From Spongospora subterranea f. sp. subterranea (Eukaryota; Endomyxa: Phytomyxea; Phytomyxea; Plasmodiophorida): a stretch of DNA of 64,000 nt. Position numbers and translations under genes: made by a program. Location of the stretch: assembly GCA_049724395.1 (NCBI GenBank), contig JAUGWO010000020.1:62001-126000 (forward strand), written 5' to 3'. How positions within the stretch are numbered: position 1 is the stretch's first letter; each line of letters opens with the position of its first letter. The notes beneath the pieces are model-generated. The model did no database searches, had not been told where the DNA came from, and saw nothing but the letters and a program-made list of their open reading frames with translations. Below are positions 59,831-64,000 of the stretch, one piece after another.

Positions 59831-60285
59831 CAGGGGAACCAACTTCATCTAGTTGTGTTGCGGCGGATTCCTTGCACGATTCACAGATCGGGTCGCAGAA
59901 GGGGTCAGATTCAGTTGGCGAGGACGGTCGGGATCATTGATAAGACGTCGTGAGTGAGTCGGGAAGCGGTGTCGCCGATGAGTGCTGCCGATGAGTAGGC
60001 GATCAGTGATTTCGAGCATCCTCGGTGGTGACGCTGCGATGTTGATCAAGGAAGGACCATAGGACAGTAGAAGCGCGCTTTCGATTGGACTTTACACGAG
60101 TTTCAAAGACGAAGTTCACGATGTTGACTTATTGTAAACTAGAGATCAAAGGGTGTTTTAGCCAGTTTCCTGCATCCAATCCATAAACGATTATTTACTG
60201 GCGAATCGAATCGCAATTCTGCCCGTAATCTTCACATTTATCACTCCTTCGTATCGGCCCCCAAACAACACAGCAACTCCTAGCG
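59831..60285. other. intergenic, nothing recognised
   Basis: Spacer between the retroelement fossil and the small ORF. It may include the promoter of the PP2C neighbourhood. No repeat or motif is supported. Confidence 0.4.
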
Positions 60286-60546
60286 ATGAACGGGGAATCG
60301 CTCGATCTCAAACCAAACCGAACACTGGATCCATCGTCAGCTCGATTGTTCAGTGGCCCCCCAGTTGTAGCGCCATTTCGGCAATGGAGCAACAGCACAC
60401 GGCAGGGTCCATACCTGGGTCGTTCGGGCCCGCGAACGGCCCCATATGCGGATTGGGAAAAATCCCAGAAGCGAATGGTTAAGGCCGGCGGGGATATCCG
60501 ACTCCCTTTTGATTTTGAGCGCGGCGTTCACGGAACTGAAATCTGA
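60286..60546 (+). CDS. small protein of unknown function
   Basis: An uninterrupted 86-codon frame from ATG to TGA. It is proline/arginine-rich in the middle (GPYLGRSGPRTAPYADWEK) and has no signal or membrane helix. I do not recognise it. The stop lies only 23 bases before the PP2C ATG, very close for a separate nuclear gene, so it may be an upstream reading frame in the PP2C 5' leader or a separate exon. Confidence 0.45.
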   Translation: MNGESLDLKPNRTLDPSSARLFSGPPVVAPFRQWSNSTRQGPYLGRSGPRTAPYADWEKSQKRMVKAGGDIRLPFDFERGVHGTEI

Positions 60547-60569
60547 GTTCGGACTTGGGTGATTTGGAA

Positions 60570-61780
60570 ATGTCGGACGCGACAAGGAAGCGCGTCGGGT
60601 CGCCCATCACCGATCTCCCCGCATCCAAGCGAACGGCGCCCGCGATCGATATCGTCTCGGGAGCGGCGTCCGATCCGGGCAAGAAGAAGTTCTACGAGGA
60701 TCGGCACGTGATCGGCGGCGATAATCGCCTGTTCGCCGTATTCGATGGGCACGGCGGCGACGAGGTGTCGGAATATCTGCGGGCCAATGTCGTCGACTGT
60801 TTCAACAGAGAGACCGACCGATGCGGCGATATGAAATCGGCACTGACCGCCTGTTTCAAGGCGCTCGATGACGACGTAATCGCCCACTCACGAATCGTTT
60901 TCCAGCGCGTTTTTGTGTTTCGCCGTTGTTGGGTTGTTTGTCGAGGTTTTAACCGCCTCAATCGAATGCAGGTCCTAACGAATGTGACTGCCGAAAGCGG
61001 GAGCTGTGCTGTCCTATCAGCGTTGGAGGGTGATGTTGTGTGGACCGCCAATATCGGAGATTGTCGAGTAATCAAACTTTGTTTACAAATGTCCAAAAAC
61101 CATTTTGTTTGCCGATTATTTGATTTCTGTTTGTTTCGCGGCGAATTCACTCTAAACTAGTTTGTTTTTTAGGCGATATTGGCCAGGAAATCATCCCCCG
61201 AAGCCGACTCTTATCGCGCCGTCGTAATTTCTGTTTTCGCCCGGGAAATTTCGTGGGTTTTGATTTGTTGGTTGTTCCCAGCCACTTTCGAAAATCCACA
61301 TGCCGATCTACGCGGCCGAATCCGCAAGGATCCGTTCCGCCGGTGGATTTGTCGAGGATGGGCGTGTGAACGGGCGTCTGGAAGTGTCGAGGGCGTTCGG
61401 CGATCGCCCATTCAAACGCTGCGGGGTGGTCGCTACACCATGTATTGTTCTCATTGTGTTCGTTTTTCTTCCTGTTTTGTTGATGTTTATGTTTTTATGT
61501 TGTTGGCGATTCCTGTGTAGATATATCGCACTTCACATATAGGTCGGGATCGGATGGATTTATGGTGCTGGCATGTGATGGATTATGGGTCGTCATGGAG
61601 GCCCAGGCCGTTGTCGATTTCGTTGCCGACAGGATCGCGGCGCCGAGAGAGGAGATCGAGTCCGACAAGCAGGGCGATAATCTGGCCAGAAATATTGCCA
61701 GACAACTGCTGACCTATGCCGTGGTCGAACGATACGCCAAAGACAACGTCACTATCATTGTAGTCATATTCGACAAATAA
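60570..61780 (+). CDS. PP2C-family protein phosphatase
   Basis: PP2C enzymes are Mn/Mg-dependent Ser/Thr phosphatases. ATG at 60570 (MSDATRKRVGSPI). Motifs in order: FYEDRHV, LFAVFDGHGGDEVSEYL (metal-binding DGH), then after an intron SGSCAVLSALEGDVVWTANI and GDCRVI. Next come SARIRSAGGFVEDGRVNGRL and EVSRAFGDRPFK, then after a third intron FMVLACDGLWVVMEAQAVVD, and near the end YAKDNVTIIVV (last metal-binding Asp). TAA is at 61780. The usual CDGLWD reads CDGLWV, but the aspartate changed is not the metal ligand, so activity may remain. The nearly minimal catalytic domain suggests a soluble enzyme. Confidence 0.9.
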
Positions 61781-62187
61781 ACCCAGATAATGTAAAATCC
61801 CCCAGAATTGAGTAATTTGGTTTTTTGTTCATCAGTTATCAGAAACAAAAAAAATCAGTCGGCGCTGGGTCCGGTTCACTTTGTGCAACTACGCCAACGC
61901 ATACGATTGCTATGTCAACCTGAGAATAATCAAGAAAACCCCAGGGCATCGTCCCAATAGACAAGCACCGTTGGCCATTGCCAACCAGGGTTGGCGATAA
62001 ACACACTGTGAGACGAGTACACACAACCAACAGGTGGACAGTGCTCCACAGATACAGTGACCGGCAGAGAGGGTCGCGCTCCCACACCGCCCCCCCCCCC
62101 TTGGCCGGCCTGGCCCTGCTGGGCCGCTGAAAGCAATGACCAACATCGCCCACGACTGTTGACGTCCAAATGAACCTCATTCGGTGA
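61781..62187. other. intergenic with poly-C tract
   Basis: These 407 bases between the PP2C gene and the cyclin gene contain a C-tract of about 11-12 near 62089-62101 but no supported gene. Open frames on the minus strand are low-complexity shadows. Confidence 0.5.
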
Positions 62188-63149
62188 ATGGTACAGAGGA
62201 CCCTATTCGAACAGACGATGGCCAAAGATACCGACGAGGTCTATCGTCTTCGGATCCAGGCCACCGCTCTAATACAAGATGTCGGTATCCGCTGTCTGTA
62301 CCCAAGCTCATTTCGCCACCATCGATCCCCTCATAGTTTCACAGTACAATTTCCCCAGATGACCATCGCCACAGCTATGACGCTGTTCCATCGATTTTTC
62401 TCCACTCAACTTTTGACTTCTCATGACGTTATGGGTCGGATTATCGGGTCCTCCAATATTCACTGGTATATCTAAACCGGTGCTGTTAGAAATCGCTCAG
62501 ACCAGCCTGTTTGTTTCTGGTAAATCCGAGGAGACGCCAAGACGTCTTCGAGATGTTCTCAATACGGTCTATCGATTTTGCCATCCGGATCTCCCACCAT
62601 TACAGGTTCGCGTCTTCATGTGTTTTCAACGATCCCCCCTTAACAACGTCTCTGTTAGATTTGCGATGAATTCTGGGCGATGAAAGAACGGCTGATTGAA
62701 TCTGAGCGTCAATTTCTACGCGTCATTGGGTTCGATTTCGCGGTCACACATCCGCATTCATTCGCCCTACATTTTCTACGCGATCTCAGGGCGAATGACG
62801 ATCTGGCGAATCTGACATTCGCAATATTGAACGACTCGTTGAGGTTGCCGTTCTGTGTTCATTACGAGCCACATGTCATCGCTTGCAGCGCTCTGTACGC
62901 CAAACCTGACCTGCTCCTCCCGTATTCGAGAGTGTATTGACCCACGTTCGCCAGATACCTGGCGACGGAACTGCTTTCGGTGCGAACGGGAGACGGCGAT
63001 GAGGAATGGTGGGACCGGTTTGGAGCTCATAGAACAGGTAATCGTGTCTCTGTTGGCTGGTCATTGTCTAACTCTGAACGCCTTGAACAGAAGTGGAGAG
63101 CATTTGTCATGCAATTTTAGATATGTACGAAAGGGCAGAAGATATATAA
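62188..63149 (+). CDS. CCNQ: cyclin-Q-like (CCNQ/FAM58), partner of CDK10
   Basis: Cyclin-Q activates CDK10. ATG at 62188. A 60-base intron (62285-62344) joins DV to VQFPQMTIATAMTLFHRFF, the cyclin-box pattern PIATA..I.H.FF. A second intron at about 62435-62490 joins to EIAQTSLFVSGKSEETPRRL and RDVLNTVYRFCHPD. Then come FWAMKERLIESERQFLRVIG, THPHSFALHFL, ILNDS and VIACSALYAKP, then after a splice EEWWDRFGAHRT. The last exon gives VESICHAILDMYERAEDI and TAA at 63149. The FW.+...E...LRV..F...HPH..LH.L string and the late WW fit cyclin-Q better than cyclin-L, K or T. The tail faces the FBPase gene, 85 bases away. Confidence 0.8.
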
Positions 63150-63234
63150 TTTCACAGAACTATTTGATTATAATTGTGCCAATATATTGCACCTAATAAT
63201 GTATTTTTTTGTAATCTATCGCTGTTTTTTGCCT

Positions 63235-64000
63235 TCACCCGGATGTATAGTGTTTCTGGATCTCGTCCACGTCATCGGCGCTACCGATGAAGATCGGGCA
63301 GGTTTCGTGCAAGGACTTGGGCGTAAGATCCAAGATTCTCTTCTTCCCTGTCGTTGCCTTTCCTCCAGCTTGCTCGACGATGAACGCCATTGGCGCCCCC
63401 TTCGTACATCAGCCGCAGTTTTCCGTTGGGGTTCTGAAGTTCGTTCAGAAAAGTTTGGCGAAAACCATCGAATACGCGTTTTACCGATTTGCTGCCGGGA
63501 TACATGAAAATACCACCGTACAGAAGCGTTCGATGAATATCAGCCACCATACTACCGACATATCGTGCTGATTTCGGTTTGGCGCCATTATCGAGCCCTT
63601 TGCAGACCCGGATATAGGCGGCGGTTGGAGCGTCCCACGTCGACGCGTTCCCTTCGTTGATCGAGAAGATCTGGCCTTTGGTGGGGCATTTGATGTCCCT
63701 GTGCGTCAGAATGTATTCGCCCAACGACGGATCCAACGTGAACCCTTGAACCCCATCACCGAACGACAGCACCATCATACTTGCCGCTCCATACAAGGCG
63801 TATCCGGCGGCGACTAGTTTGCTCCCCGGCTGGTAGACGTTCTCCATTTTCGTCGGATTCTCAGGCTCCGGATTCATCCATATGCCGAAAATCGTACCGA
63901 TCGACACATTGGCGTCAATGTTGGAGGAACCGTCCAATGGGTCGAACGCCACGAAATACTTGCCAGTGCAACTGGGGTTATATATTGGCTCATCGTTCTC
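63235..64000 (-). CDS. FBP1: fructose-1,6-bisphosphatase, C-terminal part, one frame break
   Basis: FBPase makes fructose-6-phosphate in gluconeogenesis. On the minus strand from the right edge the frame reads [20 protein letters not shown] (the metal-binding DPLDGSSN signature), then [28 protein letters not shown] and [20 protein letters not shown] (fructose-2,6-bisphosphate/substrate-site region). After GKLRLMYEG the family has APMAFI.EQAGG. Those residues are present ([20 protein letters not shown]) but one frame over, across a run of five G (minus strand) at about 63393-63397. After that shift the protein ends [12 protein letters not shown] and TGA at 63235. The shift is either a one-base homopolymer error or a real break. 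The N-terminal third lies outside the window. Confidence 0.9.

Noticed and set aside
61839-62225. Open frames on the minus strand over the poly-C tract
   Set aside because: Low-complexity composition, no motif, and overlapping frames on the same strand.
62188-63149. Cyclin-L or cyclin-T identity
   Set aside because: The FW...E...LRV..F...HPH..LH.L string and the late WW fit cyclin-Q better; the RS-rich tail of cyclin-L is absent.

Overview
This is nuclear DNA of a unicellular eukaryote. Genes are broken by many short GT-AG introns; the ones I could fix by reading frame are 37-64 bases long. TAA, TAG and TGA all end genes, so the code is standard and a ciliate is unlikely. A Tmc-type membrane sensor (chytrids, amoebae), cyclin-Q, a filamin-repeat surface protein, a Gypsy fossil, and Mutator and Harbinger transposons together suggest a chytrid-like fungus or another early-branching opisthokont or amoeba. 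That placement is inference. I saw no rRNA, tRNA or CRISPR array.

Layout. 1-3306 holds the C-terminal half of UTP20 (ribosome biogenesis). 3307-5948 is mostly non-coding, with a strong 50-base hairpin. 5949-6356 (-) is an acidic ORF of uncertain identity. 6702-12391 is a Tmc-like multipass protein with a PAS domain. 12647-16148 is a secreted or single-pass surface protein with filamin-type repeats. 16620-20160 is repeat-rich and contains a decayed Mutator-like (FAR1/SWIM) transposon.

20600-31808 and 35951-46750 are the core of the window. They are two giant genes of roughly 3,500 codons each, and both read as divergent members of the DUF3638/DUF3645 family, the very large helicase-like proteins often labelled ubiquitinyl hydrolase. 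They share landmark after landmark in the same order. The Walker-A-like lysine motif I expect from the family is not visible in either. The first ends in two canonical EF-hands; the second keeps a degraded second lobe. A secreted beta-rich protein gene (33329-35815) lies between them.

46901-48083 is a seven-helix membrane protein. 48084-50327 is poorly coding. 50328-50909 (MGST3-like, +) and 50987-51793 (two-CCCH zinc finger, -) converge. 51850-53600 carries a Harbinger transposon with a 106-base inverted duplication of its Myb-partner reading frame. 53600-55580 is mostly non-coding. 55589-56303 is a CW zinc-finger gene. 56780-58152 is a NIPA-type magnesium transporter. 58427-59830 is a broken Ty3/Gypsy fossil. 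60286-60546 is a small unknown ORF and 60570-61780 a PP2C phosphatase. 62188-63149 is cyclin-Q, facing fructose-1,6-bisphosphatase (63235-64000, -), which runs off the right edge.

No operon-like logic is expected. The neighbours that may share a history are the two DUF3638-like giants, which look like an old local duplication.
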